A stretch of 64,000 nucleotides of DNA, from the NCBI RefSeq assembly GCF_023022985.1, contig NZ_CP095461.1, positions 3,348,001 through 3,412,000 on the forward strand, given 5' to 3'. The translations under genes and the position numbers were made by a program. The notes under the pieces are model-generated. The model worked only from the letters and a program-made list of their open reading frames with translations, searched no databases and was not told where the DNA came from. Position 1 is the stretch's first letter; each line of letters begins with the position of its first letter. Origin of the DNA: Arthrobacter gengyunqii (GTDB taxonomy: Bacteria > Actinomycetota > Actinomycetes > Actinomycetales > Micrococcaceae). Of this stretch, positions 26,523-34,488 are shown piece after piece.

Positions 26523-27370
26523 GACGCCGCGGTGAACTCGTTCGTGAACGAGCCGAAGCCGTCGAGGGTGCTGGTGAGGCGATAGCCCGGCCGCATCAGG
26601 ATCCCCCGCGAGAGTCCCACGCCCGCAGGCGTGCCCGTGAAGATGATGTCCCCGGGCAGCAGCGTCACGATCTGCGAGAGCCGGTGGATGCTCTCGTCAA
26701 TCGGAAAGAACAGCTGATCCGTGTCGCCGTCCTGAAGGGTGATCGTCTCTTCGCCCGGGCGCTCGAGCACCGCGTGGAACGAGATGGAGTCACGGTTCGG
26801 GAATTCGTCCGGTGTGACCACGTACGGTCCAAACGGTCCGAAATTCGGGAACGATTTGCCCATCGAGAACTGCGGCACGGGGGGACGGCGCTGTACCGTG
26901 CGCTCCGAGTAATCCTGGCCGACGGCGATGCCGGCCACGTGCTGCCACGCATCGGCCTTCCCGATCCGGTGACCTTCCTTACCGATAACCACGACAATCT
27001 CGGTTTCGTAATCGACGTCGTCGCTCGGTAGTTCGACCTGCACGTTGGGCGCTGCGAGGCTGGAGCGGAACTTCGTGAAAACAATCAGCTCCTCGGGTGC
27101 CGGGATGTTGGCCTCGGCGGCGTGGTCCTTGTAGTTCACGCCGATGGCAAGCACCTGCGGTGGCCTCGGGACCGGGATGCCGAGATCAGCCGACTCGAAG
27201 GGCGCACCAGCAGGCAGGGTGGCCTCGGCCGCCCAGGCGGAGAAGTCGCTCCAGCGCTCGTAGACATCCATCGGGTCAGGGCCGAAAGCACCGTCGGAGG
27301 CTTTGGCTATGTCGACTGCTCCCCCCTCGGTCACGAGGGAGGCACGGCCGTTCAGGTTGGCAATACGCAT
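26519..27370 (-). CDS. Fumarylacetoacetate hydrolase family protein
   Basis: A 283-residue FAH-family hydrolase. It has VLAIGVNYKDHAAEA, the metal-binding acidic pair in DYETEIVVVIGKEG, GIAVGQDYSER, FSMGKSFPNFGPFGPYVV, and the C-terminal LLPGDIIFTGTPAGVG. The family hydrolyses C-C bonds of acylpyruvates and fumarylacetoacetate after aromatic ring cleavage. It lies 3 nt after the VOC dioxygenase-like gene and overlaps acetoacetyl-CoA synthetase by ATGA. Acetoacetate release is therefore a reasonable prediction, though the true substrate may be an analogue. Confidence 0.9.
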   Translation of the reverse strand: MRIANLNGRASLVTEGGAVDIAKASDGAFGPDPMDVYERWSDFSAWAAEATLPAGAPFESADLGIPVPRPPQVLAIGVNYKDHAAEANIPAPEELIVFTKFRSSLAAPNVQVELPSDDVDYETEIVVVIGKEGHRIGKADAWQHVAGIAVGQDYSERTVQRRPPVPQFSMGKSFPNFGPFGPYVVTPDEFPNRDSISFHAVLERPGEETITLQDGDTDQLFFPIDESIHRLSQIVTLLPGDIIFTGTPAGVGLSRGILMRPGYRLTSTLDGFGSFTNEFTAAS

Positions 27371-27373
27371 GTG

Positions 27374-28063
27374 TCAGGCCTCCGCAGCGATCGGGAAGGG
27401 AACTCCGCGCAGCAGCTCGGGATTCGCCGCGATCTTCTCAGCCCAGCGGTCAGGGAAGGACGGGTTGGGAACCTCGACGGCGGGACGGAACTCGCCGGCA
27501 TACGCGCGGCGGTGGATTTCGTCGTGGTCCATCCCCGCCTCGCGTGCGGCAACCAGCTTGTCCGGGTCGAACTGCGGCCCGAGCTGGTCCTCTGCGAACT
27601 CGCGTGAGGCCCACATCCACTCGCTCGACTTGCCCCAGTCGTGGAAGTTGTCCACCTGGATTTCGATTCCGTTCCCGTCCGGGTCGGCGTAGTACATGGA
27701 CATCGTCATGCCGTGATCCATGTTGAAGGCGGGAAGAATTCCCTGGTCCCGCAGGCGGACGTAGTTGTCCAGCCACGAGTCGAAGTCGGGGTACTCGAAC
27801 GCCGTGTGGTGAATTCCGGCTGAGTGGGGTTTATCCACCGGCGGGACCGTGCCGGGGATCCGGAGAAGCGCGATGCGGTGGTTCGCCTCATCGTTGACCA
27901 GCCATGCGGCGTTTTCCGAGTAGAAGATCGGCTGCAAACCGCAGACCGCCTCGTAGAATTTCACCATGGGGTCGATCTCCATGGTCATGAAGGTCGCGTG
28001 GTGGAGCTTCGGGGCGCGGATGGGCCGCGGTTTCGGCGTGGTGGCGTAGACGGACTGGGACAT
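27374..28063 (-). CDS. VOC-family extradiol dioxygenase-like protein
   Basis: A 229-residue vicinal-oxygen-chelate protein. Likely metal ligands are in LHH (21-22), GIHH (85-86) and GNGIEI (E134). The spacing matches one VOC barrel with the usual two beta-alpha-beta modules. The last 85 residues are an extra tail. It may be an extradiol ring-cleavage dioxygenase or a related metal lyase/isomerase. It is first of a five-gene operon with FAH, acetoacetyl-CoA synthetase, FAD monooxygenase and thiolase. Two adjacent ATG codons exist; 28063 has better spacing to AAGGA. Confidence 0.84.
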   Translation of the reverse strand: MSQSVYATTPKPRPIRAPKLHHATFMTMEIDPMVKFYEAVCGLQPIFYSENAAWLVNDEANHRIALLRIPGTVPPVDKPHSAGIHHTAFEYPDFDSWLDNYVRLRDQGILPAFNMDHGMTMSMYYADPDGNGIEIQVDNFHDWGKSSEWMWASREFAEDQLGPQFDPDKLVAAREAGMDHDEIHRRAYAGEFRPAVEVPNPSFPDRWAEKIAANPELLRGVPFPIAAEA

Positions 28064-28110
28064 CATTGTTCCTTTACTCGGCGGCTGCGCCGCAGCCGAT
28101 TCTTCAATTG

Positions 28111-28151
28111 TTCTAAACCGGTCAGTTTTTGTTCTGGACCGGCAGGTTTTC
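28111..28151. promoter_or_regulatory. Tandem 20-bp operator-like repeats before the VOC operon
   Basis: GTTCTAAACCGGTCAGTTTT and GTTCTGGACCGGCAGGTTTT (15 of 20 positions identical) start 21 bp apart, two helical turns. They lie in the 101-bp gap before the VOC gene. A small GC-rich palindrome (28083-28099) sits between them and the start codon. The spacing suggests side-by-side binding of a regulator. Confidence 0.45.
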
Positions 28152-28164
28152 TGTGGGGACGGCC

Positions 28165-28695
28165 TCAGGCCGCCGGCTCCACAGGGGTGAAATGACCGAA
28201 CCGGCGGTGCTGATAGACGAGGCCGGCAACGTCGAAGCTGTCTGCAGCCTCGACGAGGCCCGTCACGATCGTGTGATCGCCCGCCCGCACCTGGTCTACG
28301 ACCCGGCAGGCAGCCCATGAGGCGATGCCGGCGATGCGCGGCAATCCCTGATCCATCACCCAATCCACGCCGGCGAACCGATCGAGCCCACGCTTGGCGA
28401 AGGTCGAGGCGGTCCCCGCCTGGTCGAAGGCGAGGACGTTGAGACCGAACCGCCCGGATTGCGCGATCAACTCGAGCAGGTCTGAGTCGTGTTGAAGCGA
28501 CACCAGGACCATGGGCGGATCGAGCGACAACGATGCGAACGCACTGACTGTTGTCCCGTGCGGGACATCAAGAGTGGTCGTCACGATGGAGACGGGCGTG
28601 GCGACGGCCCCCATAGCTGCGCGGAACGCCTGCGGATCAACTACAACTTCTGCGTGCGTATCCACCGGTACCTCCTCAAAGAGATTCATATTCAT
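28165..28695 (-). CDS. Flavin reductase (HpaC/HsaB-like)
   Basis: A 176-residue flavin reductase-like protein. The FMN-binding split barrel is seen as FRAAMGAVATPVSIVTT, HGTTVSAFASLSLDPPMVLVSL and the late GDHTIVTGLVEAA segment. It should use NADH to reduce FAD or FMN for the two-component monooxygenases nearby. It is the only such reductase in the region, so it may serve all four. Operator site B directly abuts the first ATG. The second ATG (28689), 6 nt after a TACAGT -10-like hexamer, could be a leaderless start. Confidence 0.88.
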   Translation of the reverse strand: MNMNLFEEVPVDTHAEVVVDPQAFRAAMGAVATPVSIVTTTLDVPHGTTVSAFASLSLDPPMVLVSLQHDSDLLELIAQSGRFGLNVLAFDQAGTASTFAKRGLDRFAGVDWVMDQGLPRIAGIASWAACRVVDQVRAGDHTIVTGLVEAADSFDVAGLVYQHRRFGHFTPVEPAA

Positions 28696-28710
28696 ACTGT
28701 ACGGTGTAGT
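28696..28710 (-). promoter_or_regulatory. Catabolic-region operator, site B
   Basis: On the minus strand ACTACACCGTACAGT, 12 of 15 matches to ACTGGTCSGTACAGT. It abuts the flavin reductase start, so binding would block its promoter. It is the weakest of the five sites. Confidence 0.55.
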
Positions 28711-28729
28711 TCATTTTCCTGCAATGGTT

Positions 28730-29386
28730 TTATTCGGGCGTGCCGGGGAACGTGTCATACGGCTCCGGGGCGAGCGAGAGTTCCCGGGGGTCCCAGACAG
28801 GCGAGTACGGCACCTGCCCGCGGGGCGGGGCATCCGGTCCGTTCTCGCCGGCAGGCGGCAGCGGCGGAGGGCTCAGCTGCGCCGTTGTATCGGTGAAACT
28901 GGCACTGTAGTCCGTGATGAAGGTGGCCGAGAGCCTGAAATGCCAGAGTTTCCAGGCATCGCCTTCACGAATGAAGTCCGCCGAGTAACGCCCCCAGTAC
29001 CAGAGCCCGCGCAGCGGGTTGCCTTCAACCCACCCGAGGTGATGTGCCTCGGCGCCGGGTGAGATCCACGCCGCCCGGGCAGTGCGCCCGTCGCGGGCGA
29101 CTTCCACCACCGGCGTCGTGAGTAGGTGCTCGGCGTACTCGCCGGCCAGATCGCGGGCAGGAGCCTTCGCGGGTGGTGGTGCCCACGCCCTGCGGGCGGC
29201 GTCCGGCCCGGTGAACGTACCGAACGGCATCTCCACGACCAGATCCTCCCGGTCCGCGAACAACGGCGGAATCAGGTCGTCCCGATAAGCCGAGTGGTAG
29301 AACGCATAACGCCCCATGAGGTTTTCGATTTCGTGAACGGCTTCGAGGCGTTCCAGACGGTGAGCGATCTCTGCAAGTTCGGACAT
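28730..29386 (-). CDS. NTF2/SnoaL-like protein, copy 2
   Basis: A 218-residue NTF2-like protein. The block AAWISPGAEAHHLGWVEGNPLRGLWYWGRY is nearly the same as in the protein at 21043, and the N-terminal MGRYAFYHSAYRDD and proline-rich tail also correspond. Its gene lies 40 nt after a type I monooxygenase gene, repeating the order at 19.8-21.7 kb. The second of two adjacent ATGs is used because of the AAAGGG spacing. Role unknown; a partner or follow-on enzyme of the monooxygenase is likely. Confidence 0.8.
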   Translation of the reverse strand: MSELAEIAHRLERLEAVHEIENLMGRYAFYHSAYRDDLIPPLFADREDLVVEMPFGTFTGPDAARRAWAPPPAKAPARDLAGEYAEHLLTTPVVEVARDGRTARAAWISPGAEAHHLGWVEGNPLRGLWYWGRYSADFIREGDAWKLWHFRLSATFITDYSASFTDTTAQLSPPPLPPAGENGPDAPPRGQVPYSPVWDPRELSLAPEPYDTFPGTPE

Positions 29387-29426
29387 CATGCCCTTTCGTG
29401 ACGGAGGGATGGAGTGGCGATATGGA

Positions 29427-30614
29427 TCAGAACAGGGGTTCCACGAAATCGCCGAGCCCCTGTCCGAGGAGGACACCCCCGGCAACGGCACTCATGGTCA
29501 TGAAGTCGGCCGATGCGTGATTGCGAATGACCTGCACATCCCTGCAGATGCGCTCCAGCGGGTCCCCCGTGCGGAAAATGGAAGCCCCCGACGAGCGCAC
29601 CACAAGGTCCACGGCAGCGAAGGCCTTGGTCCCTGCGCCGGTGAGGCCCAGATTGATCACGGCGCGGTTCTCCAGGCTGGCCTCCTTCGAGTGTTCAGGT
29701 CCGTAGATGGCGGCCGTCATTTCGAGTGCGTCCCTCATCTGCAGCTCTGCGACGTGCAGCAGGTCCCAGGCGTGGGCGTAGGCCGATCGCACCAGCGGGT
29801 CATCCACGATTCGCTGCCCCGTCTGCATGCGGACACGCTTGCCCGCGTTCGTGCGGAACAGCTCCAGGGCCGCGTCCGCGGTGCCGAGCGCAACGGCGGC
29901 CTGGATGACGGGCAGGATGCGGTTGACGGGGTACGCCGCGAGCGGGTAGCCGGGGTGCAGGGCAGCAGCCCGCTCCGAGTCGGCGGAGAACAGGCCGAAC
30001 TCGATCGTCCTGTACTCGGGAACGAAGAGGTCCTGCGCCATGACATCGTTGCTGCCGGTGCCCTTCATGCCGGGGACCTGCCATGTGTCGATGATCGTCA
30101 CGTCCTCCATGGGTACTGCCACCGAGAGCGGTCCCGCAGGAGTGACCACGCTGACCATCACCCATTGCGCGTGCATCACGGCGGAGGCGAAGCGCCACCG
30201 ACCGCTGATCAGGTAACCGCCCTCGGTTTCCACCGCTGTTCCGGGAGGGGTGGCTGCCGCCGCTGCCAGCGCGTACTTACCGCCCTGGAAGAAGTCGGCC
30301 TGCGCCTGTGCCCCGTAACGGGCGAGCAGGAGATTGTGGGACATGAGGAACGCGCCGACCCACCCGGCCGAGGCGTCGCCCCGGGACAGGGTCCGGACGA
30401 TGTCAACGAACTCGATGAGATCGATCTGGGAGCCGCCCAAAGTGGCCGGGAGCATCGCGCTGAACAGGCCAGCCTTCTCGAAGTCGGAGATTGTTTCGTC
30501 CGGGAGGCGGCGAAGCTCCTCGGTCTCGGCAGCGCGTTCCCTCAGCAGGGGCACAAGTGCTTCGGCATTCGACAGGAGTTCAGAGGGAAGGGGGGCGGTG
30601 AGCAACTGGGGCAT
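29427..30614 (-). CDS. HsaA/HpaB-like flavin-dependent monooxygenase, type I copy 2
   Basis: A 395-residue protein with the same features as the copy at 19814: PLLRERA, TLSRGDASAGWVGAFLMSHN, SGRWRFASAV, VPGMKGTGSND and GASIFRTGDPLERICRDVQVIRNHA. It is a two-component, FADH2-using oxygenase by family. The order monooxygenase, NTF2-like, flavin reductase on this strand suggests a working unit. ATG 30614 follows AAAGG; an in-frame ATG at 30644 is less likely. Confidence 0.86.
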   Translation of the reverse strand: MPQLLTAPLPSELLSNAEALVPLLRERAAETEELRRLPDETISDFEKAGLFSAMLPATLGGSQIDLIEFVDIVRTLSRGDASAGWVGAFLMSHNLLLARYGAQAQADFFQGGKYALAAAAATPPGTAVETEGGYLISGRWRFASAVMHAQWVMVSVVTPAGPLSVAVPMEDVTIIDTWQVPGMKGTGSNDVMAQDLFVPEYRTIEFGLFSADSERAAALHPGYPLAAYPVNRILPVIQAAVALGTADAALELFRTNAGKRVRMQTGQRIVDDPLVRSAYAHAWDLLHVAELQMRDALEMTAAIYGPEHSKEASLENRAVINLGLTGAGTKAFAAVDLVVRSSGASIFRTGDPLERICRDVQVIRNHASADFMTMSAVAGGVLLGQGLGDFVEPLF

Positions 30615-30683
30615 GACGGGAACCTTTTCTTGGTGACGGGACATGGACGACGGCGCGGTGAAGGGTACTGCTCGAGAATGGGT

Positions 30684-32039
30684 CTACGGCCGCGGCGGGG
30701 CACCGGGCGGGGGCGGCGCCGGGGAGCTGAGGGCTGCCATCATCGGGAACGGCGCGAGCCCGAACAGGTCCCGGCCGTTGATCTCGGCCATCGGATCGAT
30801 CCGGAAGGCCCCATGCGTCGCCAGGACGTGAATCTCCCGCACCGCGCGCTGGAGCGGGTTCGAGAGCGCAACCGCCGACGATCCCAGAGCGAGGAGGAGT
30901 CCGTCCACCGTTTGAAGGCACTGGTGGATCAGGTGGACGAGATCCATCGTGATCTCGGGTTCTTCCGACGGCAGATAGTCCTCCCCCGCGAGCGCCCGCC
31001 GATCGGCCTCGTCCATGTGCCTGGCGAGGACCGCGTCCGCCGCATTGATGACCGCACGCGCTTTGCCGGCGACCATCTGGATCGAAGCCATTTCCGACAT
31101 GGTCGCGTAGGGCAGATTGAACGGGGCACGCTTCGCGGCCTGCGCCAGGAACGAGTCAAGCGCCCCCTGCGCGATCCCGACGGCCAACGCGGCGAACGCG
31201 CCGCTGCTGCCGATCATCATCCCGAACGCGCCGTGCTTGAAACCCAACCCCGAATAGGCGCCGCGAAGGGCATCACTCATACGCGGAAGGTCAGCGGTGT
31301 GGACGACGCGGTAGTCGGGAACAAAGATCTCCTCATCGGCCCGGACACTGTTCGAGTTCGTCGCTTGAAGCCCCATGACGTGCCAGTCGTCCACGATCGC
31401 GTACTGATCTCGGGACAGGACCCCCATTGCACGTCGCCGCTCGCCGCTTGCCGGGTCGTCGTACTCGAACCCTACCGAGCCCCAGGCAGCGTGCTTGCTG
31501 CCGCTGCCGAACGACCACTTTCCCTTCACCTGATAGCCGCCGGCGACCTTGCGGCCGTCGCCGACTTTCGGAGCGAAGACGGTTGCACCGAACACAAGCG
31601 GACCGACCCATTCGTCGATTCCCGCAAATACTTCGTCGCGGACCCTCGCATCGAATCCCAGGATGTTCCGGGCAGCGCTCGAAACAATCACCAACCAGCC
31701 GGCTGCCGCATCGCCCTGACCGAGTGTTCGCACCACCTCCGCCGTATCGCGGGCACCGAATGCGTAGCCGCCCAGCTCCGTGGGGATGGTGACCCTGAAG
31801 GCACCGACGCGGTTCACGGCCTCAAGCGTGGCAGGAGTGAGTTCACCGAGCGCTTCCCCCTCGGCTGCCTGTTCGCGCAGCAGCGGCAGGAGCTGGACAA
31901 TCTCGTCCCGCATTCGGCGGCCCTCATCACTCAGGTACGGCGATTCGGGAAACTTCGCCCTGATGGCTGGAAGCCCGTCCGGCAGGATCGGCTCTTTGGC
32001 GGGGACGCCGGCAGGCGGCATTGTGTGTGATGTTGTCAT
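30684..32039 (-). CDS. Flavin-dependent monooxygenase, type II copy 1
   Basis: A 451-residue acyl-CoA dehydrogenase-fold protein of the monooxygenase branch. It has an extended N-terminus, RVGAFRVTIPTELGGYAFGARDTAEVVRTLGQGDAAAGW, GKWSFGSGSKHAAW, DDWHVMGLQATNSNSV and the C-terminal SSAVALSNPLQRAVREIHVLATHGAF. It is closer to the protein at 34489 than to the type I pair. The C-terminus is proline-rich (APPPPGAPPRP). ATG 32039 is the first start that leaves a family-like protein; the longer open frame upstream runs into the neighbouring NTF2-like gene. Confidence 0.84.
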   Translation of the reverse strand: MTTSHTMPPAGVPAKEPILPDGLPAIRAKFPESPYLSDEGRRMRDEIVQLLPLLREQAAEGEALGELTPATLEAVNRVGAFRVTIPTELGGYAFGARDTAEVVRTLGQGDAAAGWLVIVSSAARNILGFDARVRDEVFAGIDEWVGPLVFGATVFAPKVGDGRKVAGGYQVKGKWSFGSGSKHAAWGSVGFEYDDPASGERRRAMGVLSRDQYAIVDDWHVMGLQATNSNSVRADEEIFVPDYRVVHTADLPRMSDALRGAYSGLGFKHGAFGMMIGSSGAFAALAVGIAQGALDSFLAQAAKRAPFNLPYATMSEMASIQMVAGKARAVINAADAVLARHMDEADRRALAGEDYLPSEEPEITMDLVHLIHQCLQTVDGLLLALGSSAVALSNPLQRAVREIHVLATHGAFRIDPMAEINGRDLFGLAPFPMMAALSSPAPPPPGAPPRP

Positions 32040-32136
32040 GGAGGGATCAGTTCTCTTCCTTGAGGTTTCCGTGATCAGACGTGCCGGCGTCCACCGCAGC
32101 AGTTCCGTCAGCATCGGTGTGACGTTTCGCCAACGG

Positions 32137-32658
32137 TCAGTCGCCCAGCGGGTTCTGGCCGGGGACCGCCTTGCGGAAGGTGCTCCAGTGCTCGGCGAGT
32201 TTGCCGTTGTGCACGCGGAACACAGTGAGGATGTTCCACTCGTACGTCCCTCCCGGGACAACGGGATCCGGCACGACCTCGCGCATCATGAGGCAGGCGA
32301 CCTCACCGTCGAGAATGACACCCACCACGGGCGGCGGAACAACGCCGGTGGCCGGGACGTGGCGGAAGTGCTCGATGAGGTTTTCGAGCCCGTTGCCGGG
32401 CGCGTTCGGATCGTGCTGGACATAGTCTTCGGCGGCGTACCTGGTCATCACCTCGACAACCTGCTCCTGCACCTTGCCGTCACGGACCATGCGGGCCATG
32501 TCGGCTTCGAACTCGATGAGCAGCCGCTTGACCGCGGTGCGCTCAGGCGAAGAATCGGCGGCGACCGCAGACTTGAACTCCTCGTTATCGAGCCAGTTCT
32601 GATAGATCGCGGGATCGCTGATCTCAGCGATCCCATTGATGATGGCGAATCCAGGCAT
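32137..32658 (-). CDS. NTF2-like protein, SnoaL type
   Basis: A 173-residue NTF2-like protein of a different subgroup from the two longer ones: YAAEDYVQHDPNAPGNGLENLIEHF, the central CLMMREVVPDPVVPGGTYEWNILTVFRVHNGKLAEHWSTFR. The HNGKLAEHW motif is typical of SnoaL-like polyketide cyclase/isomerase relatives. ATG 32658 follows GAGAGG. A perfect 9-bp inverted repeat lies in the promoter region. It probably shares a transcript with the type II monooxygenase 97 nt downstream. Confidence 0.82.
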   Translation of the reverse strand: MPGFAIINGIAEISDPAIYQNWLDNEEFKSAVAADSSPERTAVKRLLIEFEADMARMVRDGKVQEQVVEVMTRYAAEDYVQHDPNAPGNGLENLIEHFRHVPATGVVPPPVVGVILDGEVACLMMREVVPDPVVPGGTYEWNILTVFRVHNGKLAEHWSTFRKAVPGQNPLGD

Positions 32659-32991
32659 GATGCGGGTCCTCTCTGCGGCTGTCGACGTCGCGCCGCGAGT
32701 GGGCGACATTATCGAAACGTCAGCGTTTCGATCAGCTCGAGCGTCACACTACTGCCGCTCCACACGGAGCGCAACCCCCATCACCTTTCGCAGCCCGTTC
32801 CTGACGCAGGATGTGGGCGTGGAGACCCGCACAACTCGGGGGGGGTGGGAGTGGTGGGATCCGGACGGTGAAGGCATCGCCGAGTTCGGGGGCGCTGTGG
32901 GTTCGAAGATGCCCACGGATATGTGGAAGCACGGTTGAAAAACGCACACCTCCGGCAGGCGTGGGCGACGCCGGGGCGGGAGTGTGAAGTA
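32659..32991. other. Intergenic region, 333 bp
   Basis: No gene is seen between the NTF2-like start and the TetR stop. The part nearest the NTF2-like gene holds the inverted repeat at 32711-32732. The rest has short open frames on both strands with no family resemblance, plus a G-run (GGGGGGGTGGG near 32837). Nothing else stands out. Confidence 0.5.
32711..32732. promoter_or_regulatory. Perfect inverted repeat, likely TetR operator
   Basis: ATCGAAACG and CGTTTCGAT flank TCAG, 53 nt before the NTF2-like start. The symmetry and position suit an operator, most simply for the TetR gene just upstream at 32992. It differs from the five-site motif, implying a second regulator. Confidence 0.58.
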
Positions 32992-33588
32992 TCAGCGGTG
33001 CGAGAGCACCGGGACCAGAATCGTGTCGACGAAGCCGACCAGGTACTCGCGGTCCGGAAACGTTCCTTCAGCCAGGTGTTTGGCGAGCGGGATGGACAGG
33101 AACACATGATGGCAATAGCGCCGGACGGACGCGTCGACGGAGATTTCCCGCCGTGCGACGGCGCGGTCGATGGCCCGGTCGAGCGGGGAACCTGCAGGAG
33201 CCGAGAGCTGCTCACGCATCGTTTCCGCGAGCGCCTCGTCGCGCATCGATGCGTGGGCGAGGGCCGCGAGGAGAGTCATCTCCGACTCGGCCACCTGGGC
33301 GATCTGCTCCATGACGGCGACCAGGTCGCCGCGCAGCGTGCCGGTGTCGAGATCGGACGGCTCCGCCAGCTGGGCGTGCGAACGCAGGGCGGCCATGACC
33401 AGCCCCGGCTTGCCGTGCCACTGACGATAAATCGTCGCCGTGCTGCATCTGGCGCGTTTCGCCACGGCGGGCATGGCCAGGCCCTCATAACCGACCTCCT
33501 CGAGGAGGCCCAGGGTCTCGGCGAGGATCTCTGCCTCGCGGTGCGGCGAGAGCCGGCTGTGCCGCGGCCGTTCAGCGGGACTATTCAC
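32992..33588 (-). CDS. TetR-family regulator
   Basis: A 198-residue regulator. The N-terminal HTH is seen as REAEILAETLGLLEEVGYEGLAMPAVAKRARCSTATIYRQWHGK; the C-terminal helical domain carries SVRRYCHHVFLSIPLAKHL. It lies upstream of the NTF2-like/type II monooxygenase genes on the same strand. The inverted repeat at 32711 is its best candidate target. It is distinct in sequence from the TetR protein at 33614. Confidence 0.87.
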   Translation of the reverse strand: MNSPAERPRHSRLSPHREAEILAETLGLLEEVGYEGLAMPAVAKRARCSTATIYRQWHGKPGLVMAALRSHAQLAEPSDLDTGTLRGDLVAVMEQIAQVAESEMTLLAALAHASMRDEALAETMREQLSAPAGSPLDRAIDRAVARREISVDASVRRYCHHVFLSIPLAKHLAEGTFPDREYLVGFVDTILVPVLSHR

Positions 33589-33613
33589 CGTGGCAGCCTT
33601 TCTCCGGGCATCC

Positions 33614-34312
33614 TCAGCCCAGCGCCGGGCCCCAGGGGTAGTCGTAGTCGGGTTTCAGCACCAAGTCCTGCTCCCCCGCAATTGGACGCAGCCCGCGCAG
33701 GAAGACGCGCACAATGTAGCCCACATGAGCTTCGAGCAGCTCGCCGGAGACGGCGAAGTCCGAGATCAGTGCGTCGAACTCGATGCCGGAAACCGTCATC
33801 CGCAGGAGCATTGAGGCGTGTGCCTCCGGCCGATCCACTTCGAAGCCGTGCTCGGAGCCATAGGCAACGAGCAGCTGGGCGATGATGCTGATGATGTCCG
33901 AGACATCAGGCATCGCAAGGGTAGTGATAACCGACTGAATCTCGCGCCGACGGTTGTGCTCAGCGATCAGCACACGGAAGTAGGCGATCGCCTGCGCGCC
34001 CGTGCCAGCCTTGCTCGCCGCAACCAGCGCGTCGACCAGCCGATCCTCAGCGGACCCCTCCGCTGATCCTTCGCGCTGCCGAAGCCCACGCAACCGCTCC
34101 CCGAGCTCCATGCTGCCGTGCTGCAGAACAGCCTTGAAGAGCTCGAGCTTGTCCTCGTAATACGCGTAGACCGTCGTCTTGGACACTCCGGCCCGAGCAG
34201 CCACCGCATCCATGGACGTGCCGTCATACCCGTTGACCAGCAACAGTTCGACAGCGGCATCGAGCACCGCGTCGCGCTTGCTGCGCCCGCCGCTTCGTTT
34301 TGCCCGTGGCAT
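33614..34312 (-). CDS. TetR-family regulator, candidate master repressor of the catabolic region
   Basis: A 232-residue regulator with a basic N-terminus (PRAKRSGGRSKRD) and HTH GTSMDAVAARAGVSKTTVYAYYEDK. The C-terminal domain matches the TetR_C types with a VISDFAVSGELLEAHVGYIVRVFLRGL helix. It is divergent from the type II monooxygenase at 34489, and two copies of the regional 15-mer lie in the shared intergenic space, one facing each gene. This makes it the best candidate for the protein binding all five sites, including its own promoter. ATG 34312 follows GAGGAG. Confidence 0.87.
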   Translation of the reverse strand: MPRAKRSGGRSKRDAVLDAAVELLLVNGYDGTSMDAVAARAGVSKTTVYAYYEDKLELFKAVLQHGSMELGERLRGLRQREGSAEGSAEDRLVDALVAASKAGTGAQAIAYFRVLIAEHNRRREIQSVITTLAMPDVSDIISIIAQLLVAYGSEHGFEVDRPEAHASMLLRMTVSGIEFDALISDFAVSGELLEAHVGYIVRVFLRGLRPIAGEQDLVLKPDYDYPWGPALG

Positions 34313-34324
34313 CCGGCTCTCCTC

Positions 34325-34362
34325 ATGTTTCCGCTCCGGCTGAAATGTTTCCGCTCCGGCTG
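34325..34362. repeat. Tandem repeat of an 18-mer in the TetR leader
   Basis: ATGTTTCCGCTCCGGCTG occurs twice with a period of 20 bp, directly upstream of the TetR ribosome binding site. It may be a recent slippage duplication. Confidence 0.75.
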
Positions 34363-34402
34363 GATTCACGCCCGCCAGGTGCCGATAATCCCCATCCTAT
34401 GC

Positions 34403-34417
34403 GCTGGACCGACCAGT
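34403..34417 (-). promoter_or_regulatory. Catabolic-region operator, site D
   Basis: Minus-strand ACTGGTCGGTCCAGC, 13 of 15 matches to ACTGGTCSGTACAGT. It faces the TetR gene at 33614, 91 nt before its start, and would mediate autoregulation. Confidence 0.6.
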
Positions 34418-34446
34418 ACGGAAAGTTTCGATGGACAAACTCTCAA

Positions 34447-34461
34447 ACTGGTCCGTACAGT
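34447..34461 (+). promoter_or_regulatory. Catabolic-region operator, site C
   Basis: ACTGGTCCGTACAGT lies 27 nt before the type II monooxygenase start. The overlapping TACAAT could serve as a -10 hexamer. It is 17 of 20 identical to site A over the extended motif. Confidence 0.7.
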
Positions 34462-34488
34462 ACAATCCAGCCGACAGACGGAGATGAC

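Noticed and set aside
29388..32030. 880-codon open frame on the plus strand
   Set aside because: It lies antisense to two monooxygenase genes and spans the gap between them. It shows no family features and is rich in Arg/Gly/His, as expected from reverse-frame GC bias.
32781..33215. 144-codon minus frame across the TetR 3' end
   Set aside because: Overlaps the TetR gene in another frame, Ser/Arg/Pro-rich composition, no domain.
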